Source of the DNA: JANLQX01 sp043775075 | Lineage (GTDB): Bacteria > Actinomycetota > Acidimicrobiia > Acidimicrobiales > JANYDT01 | Assembly: GCA_043775075.1 (NCBI GenBank) | Contig: JAYVSS010000204.1 | Span: 1 to 37,486 of the forward strand | Reading direction: 5' to 3' | Length of the DNA: 37,486 nt | Part shown: in pieces, positions 8,349 through 15,974 of the stretch | Layout of the letters: each line of letters starts with the position of its first letter | Numbering within the stretch: the first letter of the stretch is position 1 | Position numbers and translations under genes: made by a program | Notes under the pieces: generated by a model | Databases searched by the model: none | What the model saw: the letters and a program-made list of their open reading frames with translations, nothing else | Told to the model about the DNA's origin: nothing

Positions 8349-8836
8349 CCACCAAAATTCCTACTGAGGATCAAGCATTTTGGGTGACCGAGACTCCGCA
8401 CCGGCCATCGCGGGCAAACGTCGGCTCGATCGATGCGTTTTCGGATGATGTGGTGTCCCTCACGACCGGTACTCCGTGGCAGGTGCCTTGGGAGCTGTTG
8501 ATGCTCGGACCTTTTGGAAGTTGTGTGCTGAACGACAATGGGCAATTTCGTCATGTCACAGCGCTGGCGATGGTGCGAAGTGCCATGCAACGATTGTCGA
8601 AACCAGACGATCCTCTGTGCCCGTCCGACTACGAAATCCTTCCGTCGTTCTCGCCCGAAGTCGCCTTGATCGATGCCGCTCGGTCAGCCATGGAAACTGG
8701 ATGGAACGTCGCAGTCGTGAGGGCAGGGGAACTTCGGATGATCACGGCCGACGCGGTGTTCCGGGGGCTTGTGCGTTCCGAGGTCCGTCCCACGTTGGCC
8801 GTGTTCGACCCCATTCGACGGCAGCTTCTGTGCTGA
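8333..8836 (+). CDS. CBS-domain-like protein
   Basis: The frame is open from 8162, but the ATG at 8333 is chosen because a GAGG motif lies about 8 bases upstream and the upstream codons look non-coding. The 167-residue product appears to hold two degenerate CBS repeats. The segment PWELLMLGPFGSCVLNDNG followed by FRHVTALAMVR resembles the end of a first repeat. The segment SPEVALIDAARSAMETGWN, then VAVVRAGELRMITADAVFR, resembles a full second repeat. CBS pairs usually bind adenosyl ligands as energy sensors. M. tuberculosis Rv2626c (Hrp1), a small CBS protein, belongs to the DosR regulon, so the context fits. The fold call is by eye and moderate; function is unknown. Confidence 0.55.
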   Translation: MSKKLTTKIPTEDQAFWVTETPHRPSRANVGSIDAFSDDVVSLTTGTPWQVPWELLMLGPFGSCVLNDNGQFRHVTALAMVRSAMQRLSKPDDPLCPSDYEILPSFSPEVALIDAARSAMETGWNVAVVRAGELRMITADAVFRGLVRSEVRPTLAVFDPIRRQLLC

Positions 8837-8870
8837 TGGTTACAGGCGTTGAGCCACGACGAGGTTGCTG

Positions 8871-9806
8871 CTATTGGCGACGATGACGATGAAGGTGATC
8901 AAGTAAATCGGCGAGCGAGGCCGTGGCTACCCCGATACAGGTGTCGGCCGCTCCGTAGTACATACGTACGGTGTCGCCGTCTGGCTCAAGGATCCAGCCG
9001 CAGGGAAACACAACGTTGGGAACGTCACCGGTTTGCTCATATGGCGCTCCTGGGCCGAAGACCCATTCGTTGCTCCGCGCCAGGACCTTCCGCGGATCGT
9101 CGCGGTCAAGGAGGGCGAGCCCGAGTCGATAGATCGACCCGGCCGCGGTGCTTTTGACCCCATGAAAGCAGAGGAGCCAGCCGTGTTCGGTTTCCATCGG
9201 CGGGGGTCCGAGACCAATCTTGCGGGCGTCCCACCACGCGCCTCTTTCGGCCGGTAGAAGGAGCTCCATCTCACCCCAATGTTGCAGGTCCGGACTGAAT
9301 GAGATCCAGATGTGTGCACCTACCTGCTCCGAGGCGGCGACCGGTCGATGAAGGAGCGCCCAGCGTCCATCGAACTGACAGGGAAAGAGCGCGGCATCTT
9401 TGTCCTCGGGCGGCATGAGAACGCCTCGTCGATCGAAGGTCACGAAGTCTTTCGTCGCCGCCAAGCAGATCAGCGGCCCACCTTGAGAAAACCCGGTGTA
9501 CGTGATCATGTATTCGTCCCCACATCGAGTGATGCGGGGATCCTCGATGCCCCACTTCTCCGCGAATGTGTCGGTCAACGGCAGCATTCCGCGGTCCATC
9601 TGCACGGTCCAGTCGGTCAGACCGTCCGTACTCCGGGCGACACACAACCTCGAAATTCCGCTGCGGTCTTCGACTCGAACCAGCAGGATCGTTTCTCCTT
9701 CGTGCTCGGTGACTCCGGGATTGAACGCAGTGTTGACCAGCTCGGGCCAATGTTGGCTCGTCAGCACGGGGTTGCCGGGGTAGCGGTGGAACAGTTCGGT
9801 CGTCAT
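8871..9806 (-). CDS. GH130-family glycoside phosphorylase/hydrolase
   Basis: The 311-residue protein looks like a five-bladed beta-propeller enzyme of glycoside hydrolase family 130, which acts on beta-mannosides by phosphorolysis or hydrolysis. Family marks in order are YPGNPVL near the N-terminus, WGIEDPRITR (the EDPR catalytic region), DKDAALFP, WWDARKIGLGPPPMETEHGW followed by LLCFHG, and a late MYYGAADT. A TTG three bases upstream also opens the frame; the ATG at 9806 is preferred. No signal peptide is seen, so it is cytosolic. It is the last gene of a probable operon with the flavodoxin-like gene (29 bp away) and the helical protein, behind the boxes at 10677 and 10736. The exact substrate (mannooligosaccharide, mannosyl-glucose or other) cannot be told. 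Confidence 0.85.
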   Translation of the reverse strand: MTTELFHRYPGNPVLTSQHWPELVNTAFNPGVTEHEGETILLVRVEDRSGISRLCVARSTDGLTDWTVQMDRGMLPLTDTFAEKWGIEDPRITRCGDEYMITYTGFSQGGPLICLAATKDFVTFDRRGVLMPPEDKDAALFPCQFDGRWALLHRPVAASEQVGAHIWISFSPDLQHWGEMELLLPAERGAWWDARKIGLGPPPMETEHGWLLCFHGVKSTAAGSIYRLGLALLDRDDPRKVLARSNEWVFGPGAPYEQTGDVPNVVFPCGWILEPDGDTVRMYYGAADTCIGVATASLADLLDHLHRHRRQ

Positions 9807-9835
9807 CAACTCAAATTCAGTGAGGTGGGCTCGTT

Positions 9836-10327
9836 TTAGGGTCGGAGCGATTCAGCGATGTGTTCGACCCACGCCTCGACGGCGGGCCAATCACGAAAGT
9901 CGCCGTCCGTTGCACGGATGGCGATGGCGATGGCTTTCTCGCCGTATCCGAGTTCTTCTCGATCAAGTTTGCCGGCGAAGATTCGATGCTCGATGGCGCC
10001 CGTGCTGGAGACGATGTTCGAAGCGTCGATGGCGTGTTCGTCGTCGGGCTTCAGTGGTTCGCCAAGCGGACCAGACGAGAACAACCACACCAATCGTCCG
10101 GGAAATTCGGTATGAAAGCGCTTAACGAAATCGGTCGCCGTGCTGAGCCAGTGGCCGGCATACACGCCGCTGCCAAGCACGAGTGCGTCGTAACCGTCGA
10201 TGGACGTGACGTTCTTCGGCTCGATCACGTCGTTACTCACCCCTTTCTCGGTCAGCGACTTGCTGATGGCCTCGGCGATGCCGGTGGTCGACCCATGTTT
10301 GCTGGCCGCCGAGATGAGCACCTTCAT
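9836..10327 (-). CDS. Flavodoxin-domain protein (HemG/FldA-like)
   Basis: The 163-residue protein begins MKVLISAASKHGSTTGIAEA, the flavodoxin FMN-phosphate loop with the S-K-H-G-S-T form seen in HemG-like menaquinone-dependent protoporphyrinogen oxidases. It continues with DALVLGSGVYAGHW, the isoalloxazine-binding loop. Such proteins carry electrons or act as small quinone-linked oxidases. The stop overlaps nothing downstream, but the start overlaps the end of the preceding helical-protein gene by 4 bp, so the two are coupled. It lies in the operon behind the DosR-like boxes. Whether it works in haem synthesis or general redox supply is unclear. Confidence 0.8.
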   Translation of the reverse strand: MKVLISAASKHGSTTGIAEAISKSLTEKGVSNDVIEPKNVTSIDGYDALVLGSGVYAGHWLSTATDFVKRFHTEFPGRLVWLFSSGPLGEPLKPDDEHAIDASNIVSSTGAIEHRIFAGKLDREELGYGEKAIAIAIRATDGDFRDWPAVEAWVEHIAESLRP

Positions 10328-10641
10328 GATTTGCTGTCGGGCCGTAGGCGCTTGAGTGCGGCTCGAACCTCGCTACCGGCGCTGGCCATCGCTCCGGAAA
10401 TCGCGTCGCTGAGCGACGATGCGACGTCATGAAGATCAGAGCGGATCGCCGGATCGTTTGAGGCGTCCTTGATGGAGCTGATTGCCGTATCAATGGCCGA
10501 CGAGAACTTGGTCAGCGTCTCCTCGGCGTAGTTGCGCTCAGCACTCGTTGCTTGCTGCAGGTGAAGATGCAGCTTCAGTCCGAGCCGCTCAAGCCCGTCC
10601 TGGACGTCGTTCCATGATTTGGTAGTGGCGGTAGTAGTCAT
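10324..10641 (-). CDS. Small helical protein of unknown function
   Basis: The 105-residue product has no family I recognise. It is Ala/Ser-rich and should be almost wholly alpha-helical, with heptad-like stretches around NYAEETLTKFSSAIDTAISS and LHDVASSLSDAISGAMASAG. There is no membrane segment or signal peptide. It is the first gene of the operon with the flavodoxin-like and GH130 genes and overlaps the flavodoxin-like gene by 4 bp. Its start is 36 bp from the DosR-like palindrome at 10677, so it is probably stress-induced. A phasin-like, DNA- or membrane-associated helical role is possible but unsupported. Confidence 0.7.
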   Translation of the reverse strand: MTTTATTKSWNDVQDGLERLGLKLHLHLQQATSAERNYAEETLTKFSSAIDTAISSIKDASNDPAIRSDLHDVASSLSDAISGAMASAGSEVRAALKRLRPDSKS

Positions 10642-10676
10642 GTGATCATCGTCTACGCCCAGACTTGCGAGCGAAA

Positions 10677-10690
10677 GGGACTGAGGTCCC
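10677..10690. promoter_or_regulatory. DosR-box-like site, divergent promoter region (first)
   Basis: GGGACTGAGGTCCC matches 12 of 14 positions of the DosR core and is palindromic except for its centre. It lies 36 bp upstream of the helical-protein operon and about 96 bp upstream of the divergent USP gene. Together with the next site it gives the spaced double-box arrangement common at DosR promoters. Confidence 0.65.
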
Positions 10691-10735
10691 GAGATCGGTC
10701 CCCTTAGACCTGAATTCAGTTCGCACCGTTGTCTC

Positions 10736-10749
10736 GGGCCCTAAGGCCC
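10736..10749. promoter_or_regulatory. DosR-box-like site, divergent promoter region (second)
   Basis: GGGCCCTAAGGCCC has perfect 5-bp arms (GGGCC/GGCCC) around a 4-bp centre, the same 5-4-5 geometry as the DosR box, and matches 11 of 14 core positions. It lies 37 bp before the USP start at 10786, the position expected for an activator next to the promoter. Confidence 0.55.
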
Positions 10750-10785
10750 TGGTTTCCCCGAGCGGCGGGCGCCCAAGATGAAACG

Positions 10786-11244
10786 ATGAACCCACAGCCC
10801 ACATCCGCACCCGGTCCCGTCGTCGTCGGAGTGGACGGATCAGCGAACAGCATTGAGGCCCTCAAGATGGCGATGCATGAGGCGCAATGGCGAAGCGTGC
10901 CAGTGAAGGCCATCATTTCGTGGCAGTACCCCTCGTCCTATGGAATCGAGGGAATGAGCTTCGCCATGACCGATCCGGGGCTTGAGGGCGATGCGCGAGC
11001 AGTGCTCGAGAACGCCGTTGCGCAGGCCTGCCCGACCGACGCTGAACGATCGACGATAGAACAAGTCGCAACCTTTGGAGCTCCGGCGAAGGTATTGATC
11101 GACGCGTCCGAAGGCGCCAGCCTGTTGGTTGTTGGAGCGAGGGGCCACGGCGGGTTCATGGGTCTGCACATGGGGTCGGCCAGCACGCAGGTTGTGCACC
11201 ATGCGCATTGCCCGGTGTTGATCGTTCCTCAGCCCGATCGATGA
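10786..11244 (+). CDS. Universal stress protein (UspA family)
   Basis: The 152-residue single-domain USP begins VVVGVDGSANSIEALKMAMH and ends with VVGARGHGGFMGLHMGSAST, the G-2x-G-9x-G(S/T) ATP-binding motif, followed by HHAHCPVLIVP. It should bind ATP and dimerise in the cytosol. The frame is open from 10729, but the ATG at 10786 matches the usual USP start and sits 37 bp after the second box. Mycobacterial DosR regulons hold several USPs, for example Rv1996, Rv2005c and Rv2623. A possible hairpin follows the stop at 11257, where it meets the deacetylase gene end to end. Confidence 0.92.
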   Translation: MNPQPTSAPGPVVVGVDGSANSIEALKMAMHEAQWRSVPVKAIISWQYPSSYGIEGMSFAMTDPGLEGDARAVLENAVAQACPTDAERSTIEQVATFGAPAKVLIDASEGASLLVVGARGHGGFMGLHMGSASTQVVHHAHCPVLIVPQPDR

Positions 11245-11256
11245 GGCCGACGGTGA

Positions 11257-11273
11257 GGGAAGCTATTGCTCCC
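11257..11273. terminator. Possible bidirectional hairpin between convergent USP and deacetylase genes
   Basis: GGGAAGCTATTGCTCCC can fold with arms GGG-AGC/GCT-CCC, a one-base bulge and a TATT loop. It lies in the 31-bp gap between two convergent genes. There is no T-run, so support as a terminator is weak. Confidence 0.3.
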
Positions 11274-11275
11274 GA

Positions 11276-12304
11276 TTACTCCCAGGCCGCTGCTCGGTGG
11301 GCCTCTACGGCGTCCTTCACCGCGGTGTTGCCTGGTCCAGAGTTCGACTCCCGTTCGGGCATGTAGGTCCCGTCGCAGAGGACTGAGGTAGTTGCCGCCA
11401 CACTTTGGGTCAGCGCGTCGAGGTCATAGCCCCCTTCGAGGAAAAACATCAGTCGGCCGCTCACGGGAGTGAGCCTTTGAACGCGTCGTGTGAGGGCGGC
11501 GAAGTCGCCAGCCGTGAGCATGACGTCGGCGAGGGGATCGTCACGGTGGGCGTCGAAGCCAGCGGAGACGAGCACCCATGTTGGATCGAAGGCGGCGACT
11601 GCGGGAGCGAGGAGTGTGTCGAACGCTTGTAGGTAGACGTCGCCGGTGGCCCCGCCGGGGAGAGGAATGTTGATGGTCTTTCCTCGCGCGTTTGCTCCAC
11701 CGGTTTCGTCAACCGCGCCGCTGCCGGGATAGTATGGGTACTGATGAAGTGAAGCGAAGAGTACCCGATCATCATCCCAGAAGGCTTCTTGGGTCCCGTT
11801 GCCGTGGTGCACGTCCCAATCAAGAATGAACACCCGTTCGCCTCGATTGGCCAGATGGGCGGCCGTGACCGCGACGTTGTTGAAGAGGCAGAAACCCATG
11901 CCACCTTTGGGCCGGGCGTGATGGCCGGGTGGGCGGGTGATCACGAAGGCGGCGTTGGCCTCGCCTCGGTCAAGGGTCTCCAGGGCGAGCATTCCGGCTC
12001 CCGCTGAGTGCAGAGCGGTTGTCCAGGAGCCGATGCCGACGGGAGTGTCCTGGTCGAGCTTGCCGCCGCCGCCGGCGCAGAAGGTTTCCAGCGATGCCAC
12101 GTACGCCGGGGTGTGCACATGCGTAAGCTCGCTTACGGTGGCGGAGCGCGAGGGTAGGACCGTGACCGCATCGCCGACCTCGGCGGCTTCGATGCCGCGA
12201 AGTGCAGCAGTCGTTCTTGGTCCGCACTCGGGATGTGAACCGGTGTCATGGCGATCAACGCCCTCATTGGTGATGACGAGCAGCGGGACTGATGACAAAG
12301 CCAT
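11276..12304 (-). CDS. Histone-deacetylase-family protein (AcuC/HdaH-like)
   Basis: The 342-residue zinc hydrolase belongs to the class I/II histone deacetylase superfamily, whose bacterial members deacetylate proteins, polyamines or acetoin-pathway enzymes. Motifs are all present: RPPGHHARPKGGMGFCLFNN (GHH at 127-129), DWDVHHGNG with zinc ligands D164 and H166, SAGFDAHRDDPLAD with zinc ligand D251, and the EGGYDLDAL end with the catalytic tyrosine. The ATG at 12304 gives the expected N-terminus. It is divergent from a GNAT acetyltransferase across 96 bp that hold a DosR-like box, so opposing acylation activities may share one control region. The substrate is unknown. Confidence 0.9.
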   Translation of the reverse strand: MALSSVPLLVITNEGVDRHDTGSHPECGPRTTAALRGIEAAEVGDAVTVLPSRSATVSELTHVHTPAYVASLETFCAGGGGKLDQDTPVGIGSWTTALHSAGAGMLALETLDRGEANAAFVITRPPGHHARPKGGMGFCLFNNVAVTAAHLANRGERVFILDWDVHHGNGTQEAFWDDDRVLFASLHQYPYYPGSGAVDETGGANARGKTINIPLPGGATGDVYLQAFDTLLAPAVAAFDPTWVLVSAGFDAHRDDPLADVMLTAGDFAALTRRVQRLTPVSGRLMFFLEGGYDLDALTQSVAATTSVLCDGTYMPERESNSGPGNTAVKDAVEAHRAAAWE

Positions 12305-12351
12305 TATTTAAGTTTGCCGAGTATCCGATGCACCGTCCAGGGCCGAACGGC

Positions 12352-12365
12352 AGGACTTTGTTCCC
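12352..12365. promoter_or_regulatory. DosR-box-like site between the deacetylase and acetyltransferase genes
   Basis: AGGACTTTGTTCCC matches 11 of 14 positions of the DosR core. It is 35 bp upstream of the acetyltransferase start and 47 bp upstream of the deacetylase start, so one site could serve both divergent promoters. Confidence 0.6.
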
Positions 12366-12400
12366 TAGGTCTGGCGCCGTTCGTCAGGCACTATTGAGCG

Positions 12401-12934
12401 ATGGACTTGGAGCAGGTCAGCGTCGCCCACGACGAGGTGCTCCTCGACGGGTCCACCGTTACCGTTCGGCCCATTGCGTCGACGGATTCGGTAGCACTCA
12501 ACGACTTTCATGAGCGTTGCTCCGATCGCACCCATTACCGACGGTTTTTCTCCTCCGCAAGGCATCTTCAGCCGGACATGCTCGACCGGTTTGTCAACGT
12601 GGATCATGACGATCGGGAAGCGTTGGTGGCGGTGCTCGATGACCGCATCATCGCCGTTGCCCGCTACGACCGATTACCCAAGTGCAATGCGGCAGAGGTG
12701 GCGTTCGTCGTGGAGGACGAGCACCAGGGAAAGGGCCTTGCGACGATGTTGCTCCACCATCTCGCTGACCTCGCCGCCGCCCGTGCCATCGTCGACTTTC
12801 GGGCCGAAACGTTGGCGGAGAACACGGATATGCAACACGTGTTTCGCCACAGCGGGTATCCCGTCCGTTCCAATCGTCACGCGGATGATCCATCGGTTAT
12901 CGAGTTCTCCATGACGATCGGGAAATCGCCATGA
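12401..12934 (+). CDS. GNAT-family N-acetyltransferase
   Basis: The 177-residue protein is a single GNAT domain with motif A AFVVEDEHQGKGLATMLLHH, where Q-G-K-G-L-A binds the acetyl-CoA pyrophosphate. The opening VTVRPIASTDSVALNDFH and HYRRFFSS match the acetyltransferase part of bacterial protein lysine acetyltransferases such as mycobacterial Pat, but the cyclic-nucleotide domain of Pat is missing. Its stop overlaps the next USP start (ATGA), so it is translationally coupled to a stress protein. It is divergent from the deacetylase across the box at 12352. Protein acetylation is a reasonable but unproved role; small-molecule substrates remain possible. Confidence 0.85.
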   Translation: MDLEQVSVAHDEVLLDGSTVTVRPIASTDSVALNDFHERCSDRTHYRRFFSSARHLQPDMLDRFVNVDHDDREALVAVLDDRIIAVARYDRLPKCNAAEVAFVVEDEHQGKGLATMLLHHLADLAAARAIVDFRAETLAENTDMQHVFRHSGYPVRSNRHADDPSVIEFSMTIGKSP

Positions 12935-13425
12935 GCCCTACCGACAGGTCGGTTCACTCGTCCGGCCCGCCAGACGAATCCGCCAGTCCTCGAATTCATG
13001 TACTCGTGGCCTTCGACGGGTCATCGAAGGACGCGGCCGCCCTTCGATGGGCGTTGCACTACGCCCAGTCGGTCGACGCGTCCGTCGAAGTCATTCATGC
13101 CCTCGGGCTGCGGGAGTCGTCGATGGTCCCGTCACAAGTCGGTGGAGAGTCCGACCATGATCGCGCCGTTCGCGAAACGGAGGCTTCCCTCCGGCGCACG
13201 ATCGCCGCTGACCCGGCCGCCGAATCACTAGGTGTGCATATGACTGTCGTCTCTGGCGATCCGCGGTTGATACTCCTGCGAGCGATTGAACGCCAGCGTC
13301 CTGACCTCGTGGTGATCGGACGACGAGCCGCGAGCGATACCGTCGCGGTGCTCGGATCGGTGAGTAGAGAGATCGCCAATGCATCGCCCGTTCCGGTTGT
13401 GGTGGTCCCTCAGGCGGGTCCCTGA
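12931..13425 (+). CDS. Universal stress protein with a divergent nucleotide-binding loop
   Basis: The 164-residue protein has an N-terminal extension of about 24 residues, then the USP fold: HVLVAFDGSSKDAAALRWAL at the start and LVVIGRRAASDTVAVLGSVS near the end. The canonical G-2x-G-9x-G(S/T) loop is altered to GRRAASDTVAVLGS, lacking the second glycine, so ATP binding may be lost or changed. The ATG overlaps the acetyltransferase stop by 4 bp. In M. smegmatis a USP is a known substrate of the cAMP-regulated acetyltransferase, so this coupling suggests an enzyme-substrate pair; that is inference. Confidence 0.85.
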   Translation: MSPTDRSVHSSGPPDESASPRIHVLVAFDGSSKDAAALRWALHYAQSVDASVEVIHALGLRESSMVPSQVGGESDHDRAVRETEASLRRTIAADPAAESLGVHMTVVSGDPRLILLRAIERQRPDLVVIGRRAASDTVAVLGSVSREIANASPVPVVVVPQAGP

Positions 13426-13458
13426 AGGTCCAAACTCATACGACGACCAGATGTGCCG

Positions 13459-13487
13459 TTGACAACAGGTCCGGCCCGCGCTGTCAA
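13459..13487. repeat. Small inverted repeat upstream of the NB-ARC regulator
   Basis: TTGACA (13459-13464) and TGTCAA (13482-13487) form perfect 6-bp arms 17 bp apart, ending ten bases before the regulator ATG. It could be an operator, and TTGACA could double as a -35 element. Short arms make chance plausible. Confidence 0.3.
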
Positions 13488-13496
13488 GATGGCGTG

Positions 13497-15911
13497 ATGT
13501 ATCGGTTTGCGGACTGCGAGGTCGACCTGGCCAGTCGTGAGCTGCGTTGCGCTGATGCGTTGGTCCACTTAGAGCCGCAGGCGTTCGATCTCCTTGTGCA
13601 CCTGATCGAGCACCGCGATCGCGTCATCACCAAGATCGACCTCCTCGACGGGGTATGGGGGCATCGGTTCGTGTCGGAAGCGAACCTGACGACTCGCGTC
13701 AAGGAGGTGCGCAGAGCCGTTGGCGACGACGGCGCCCGCCAGCACATAATCCGGACCGTGCACGGTCGCGGCTACCGATTCGTCGCCGCCATGAACGACG
13801 ATGCCGTGGTCTCGCCGGGTATGGGGTTGATCGGTCGAGACGAGCTCGTCGCGGCGATCGCGCGGCGGCTGCGTCACTCCCCGATCGTCACCCTCATCGG
13901 CTCGGGGGGAGTGGGCAAGTCGTCGATCGCACGAGCGGTGGCAGGAGGCCTGGCGTCCGCGTTCGCCGACGGGGTGCACATCGTCGAGCTCGCCAACATC
14001 CACGCCGGACAACACGTCCTGGCGACGATCGCCCGTGCGCTCGACATCGTGCTCGATAACGATCGACCCGACCATGCGCTGCGGTCGTTAGCGAACCTCG
14101 ATGCGCTACTCGTCGTCGACAATTGCGAACACGTCGTCGACGTCGTCAGTGAGCTGCTCGACCGTGTGCTTTCTCTTGGCGGCGGCAGCGCGCTGCGCGT
14201 GCTCGCCACGAGCCAGGTCCGTCTTGGCCTCAGCGTTGAGCAGGTGCACCGCGTCGAACCGCTCAGCGCAGACGACGCCGTTGTGCTGTTCCATGCTCGG
14301 GCCCGTGTGGCGCAACCCTCGTGGAGTCCGGACCAGATCGACCGCATCAGGGTCGCACGCTTGTTGTCGAGGCTCGATCATCTCCCCCTCACGATCGAGA
14401 TGGCGGCTGCCCGTCTCGGTTCGATGACCTTCGACGAGCTCGAGGCGGCGATTGATGAGGGGATGCACCTCTTACAGGTGAACCACCGCTCACCTGCGCG
14501 ACGCCACCGTTCAGTTGACTCACTTGTTTCGTGGTCGGCGGCGTTGCTCGACGTCAATGAACGCCGGACTTTCGTCGAGCTGTCAGTGTTCGCCGGTTCG
14601 GTGTCGGCCACCGACGTCGCCGAAGTGATCGGGTCGCCAGGATCCGGTCGAGTCGCGTTCACGCTCGCATCGCTCAGTGATCGTTCCCTGCTCGTCGCCT
14701 CGACCGACGGTCCGTCAACGAGCTACCGCATGCTCTCCACCGTCCGGGCGGTCGCTAGCCGCTGGCTCGACGGCGAGGTCGACGCGGCGACCGATGTCCG
14801 TCGCCGCCACGCCATGCACTTCGCCGAAGTGGCGCGAAGCGTCGATCACCTGATCAGGACACCGAGTGAGATTGACGGCCGTCGCCGCCTCGACGCCGTC
14901 GTTGACGAGGTTCGCACTGCGCACTATTGGGCGCAGCGTTCCGACCCCGAACTCGCTTCTGACATCAGCGGTGCGCTGCATCTTGCCGCCTACTCGACGT
15001 TCTGGAACGAGCCCCTGGAGTGGGCGCGATCGTTGTTGGCGCGACATCCCGATGCGACCGCTGACGAGCTCTTGGGCGCGCGGTTGATCGTCGCCGGTTC
15101 GGCAGCAAACCGTGGTGACCTCGCGATGGCGCGTGCGGAAGTCGTCGGAGCGGGTCGCTCCGACGACCTCCGCAAGAGAGCCGCAGCCGTCGAGATCATG
15201 AGCGACGTCGGCATCTACGCCGGCGACCTCGATGGCGTCGCAGCAGCGACCGACGAGCTACGCCTGCTCGGCGCAGAGCTCGCCGATTCGCATTGGGAGA
15301 TGATCGCCGCGGTAAACGCTGCGCTCGCACTCACCTACGCCGACCGTCCCGGCGAAGCGATCGTGCGCTTGGCCGAGGTGGAGCTGTTCGAGTCGTCGCC
15401 ATCCGATCGCGCCTGGGCCACCTACGCAATGGGTGAAGCGCTGAGCGCGCTCGGCGAACCCGACGCAACGAGCATGTACCTATCGGCGATCGAGCTGGCA
15501 CGGGCGGTCGGGAACCCGTTCGTCGTGTCGGTCTCGCAGGTCTCGCTGGCCAGCGAATACTCCCGCGCCGGCGCACATCGCCATGCCCTCGATACCTTCG
15601 CCGAGTGCCTCCACGCCTATGCGCGACACGGCAACTACGTCCATGCGGTCACGTCGCTGCGCAACATGATTGAGGTCCTCGTCGCGGTCGGCGACGATCA
15701 CGGCGCAGCAGTCATATGGGCAGTGACGTCGAGTGATCTCCTGCGCAAGAGCTACGGACCGGAAGCGGAACGACTTGCCGATGTCATGAATTCAGTGGAG
15801 CGCCGTGTCGGCTCGACTCAGTTTGCCTCGTGGGTGCTCGAGGGCAGTGGGTTTGGGGTCGCGTTGACGGTGCAGTTCGCCGCCCAGAGAATTGACCGGC
15901 GAGCGTGCTGA
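13497..15911 (+). CDS. Winged-helix/NB-ARC ATPase/TPR transcriptional regulator
   Basis: The 804-residue protein starts with an OmpR/PhoB-type winged helix (about 1-98; LEPQAFDLLVHLIEHRDRVI and RTVHGRGYRFVAA). An NB-ARC/STAND ATPase follows (about 105-350), with Walker A GSGGVGKSS (135-143) and Walker B LLVVDNCEH. The rest is a long helical TPR-like region (about 430-800). This resembles large signal-integrating regulators that switch by nucleotide-dependent oligomerisation. A GTG one codon upstream (13494) also fits; the ATG at 13497 is preferred and there is no strong ribosome-binding site. GC content and a strong GTC/GAC bias look higher than in neighbouring genes, a hint of separate origin. 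No bacterial transcriptional activation domain (BTAD) is seen. It may control the homocysteine methyltransferase gene 63 bp downstream. Confidence 0.88.
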   Translation: MYRFADCEVDLASRELRCADALVHLEPQAFDLLVHLIEHRDRVITKIDLLDGVWGHRFVSEANLTTRVKEVRRAVGDDGARQHIIRTVHGRGYRFVAAMNDDAVVSPGMGLIGRDELVAAIARRLRHSPIVTLIGSGGVGKSSIARAVAGGLASAFADGVHIVELANIHAGQHVLATIARALDIVLDNDRPDHALRSLANLDALLVVDNCEHVVDVVSELLDRVLSLGGGSALRVLATSQVRLGLSVEQVHRVEPLSADDAVVLFHARARVAQPSWSPDQIDRIRVARLLSRLDHLPLTIEMAAARLGSMTFDELEAAIDEGMHLLQVNHRSPARRHRSVDSLVSWSAALLDVNERRTFVELSVFAGSVSATDVAEVIGSPGSGRVAFTLASLSDRSLLVASTDGPSTSYRMLSTVRAVASRWLDGEVDAATDVRRRHAMHFAEVARSVDHLIRTPSEIDGRRRLDAVVDEVRTAHYWAQRSDPELASDISGALHLAAYSTFWNEPLEWARSLLARHPDATADELLGARLIVAGSAANRGDLAMARAEVVGAGRSDDLRKRAAAVEIMSDVGIYAGDLDGVAAATDELRLLGAELADSHWEMIAAVNAALALTYADRPGEAIVRLAEVELFESSPSDRAWATYAMGEALSALGEPDATSMYLSAIELARAVGNPFVVSVSQVSLASEYSRAGAHRHALDTFAECLHAYARHGNYVHAVTSLRNMIEVLVAVGDDHGAAVIWAVTSSDLLRKSYGPEAERLADVMNSVERRVGSTQFASWVLEGSGFGVALTVQFAAQRIDRRAC

Positions 15912-15974
15912 TCCTCAGACTTTCCTCACACGATCCACAAGCAATGTGGTGGCGCCCGTGGTTGTGTAGTCGTC

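Noticed and set aside
10697..10710. GGTCCCCTTAGACC between the two boxes at 10677 and 10736
   Set aside because: Arms match only at the outer four bases and the layout differs from the 5-4-5 geometry of the other sites.
13416..13431. GGGTCCCTGAAGGTCC at the end of the second USP gene
   Set aside because: Half-sites are in the wrong order for a DosR-type box and the site overlaps a stop codon with no suitable promoter position.
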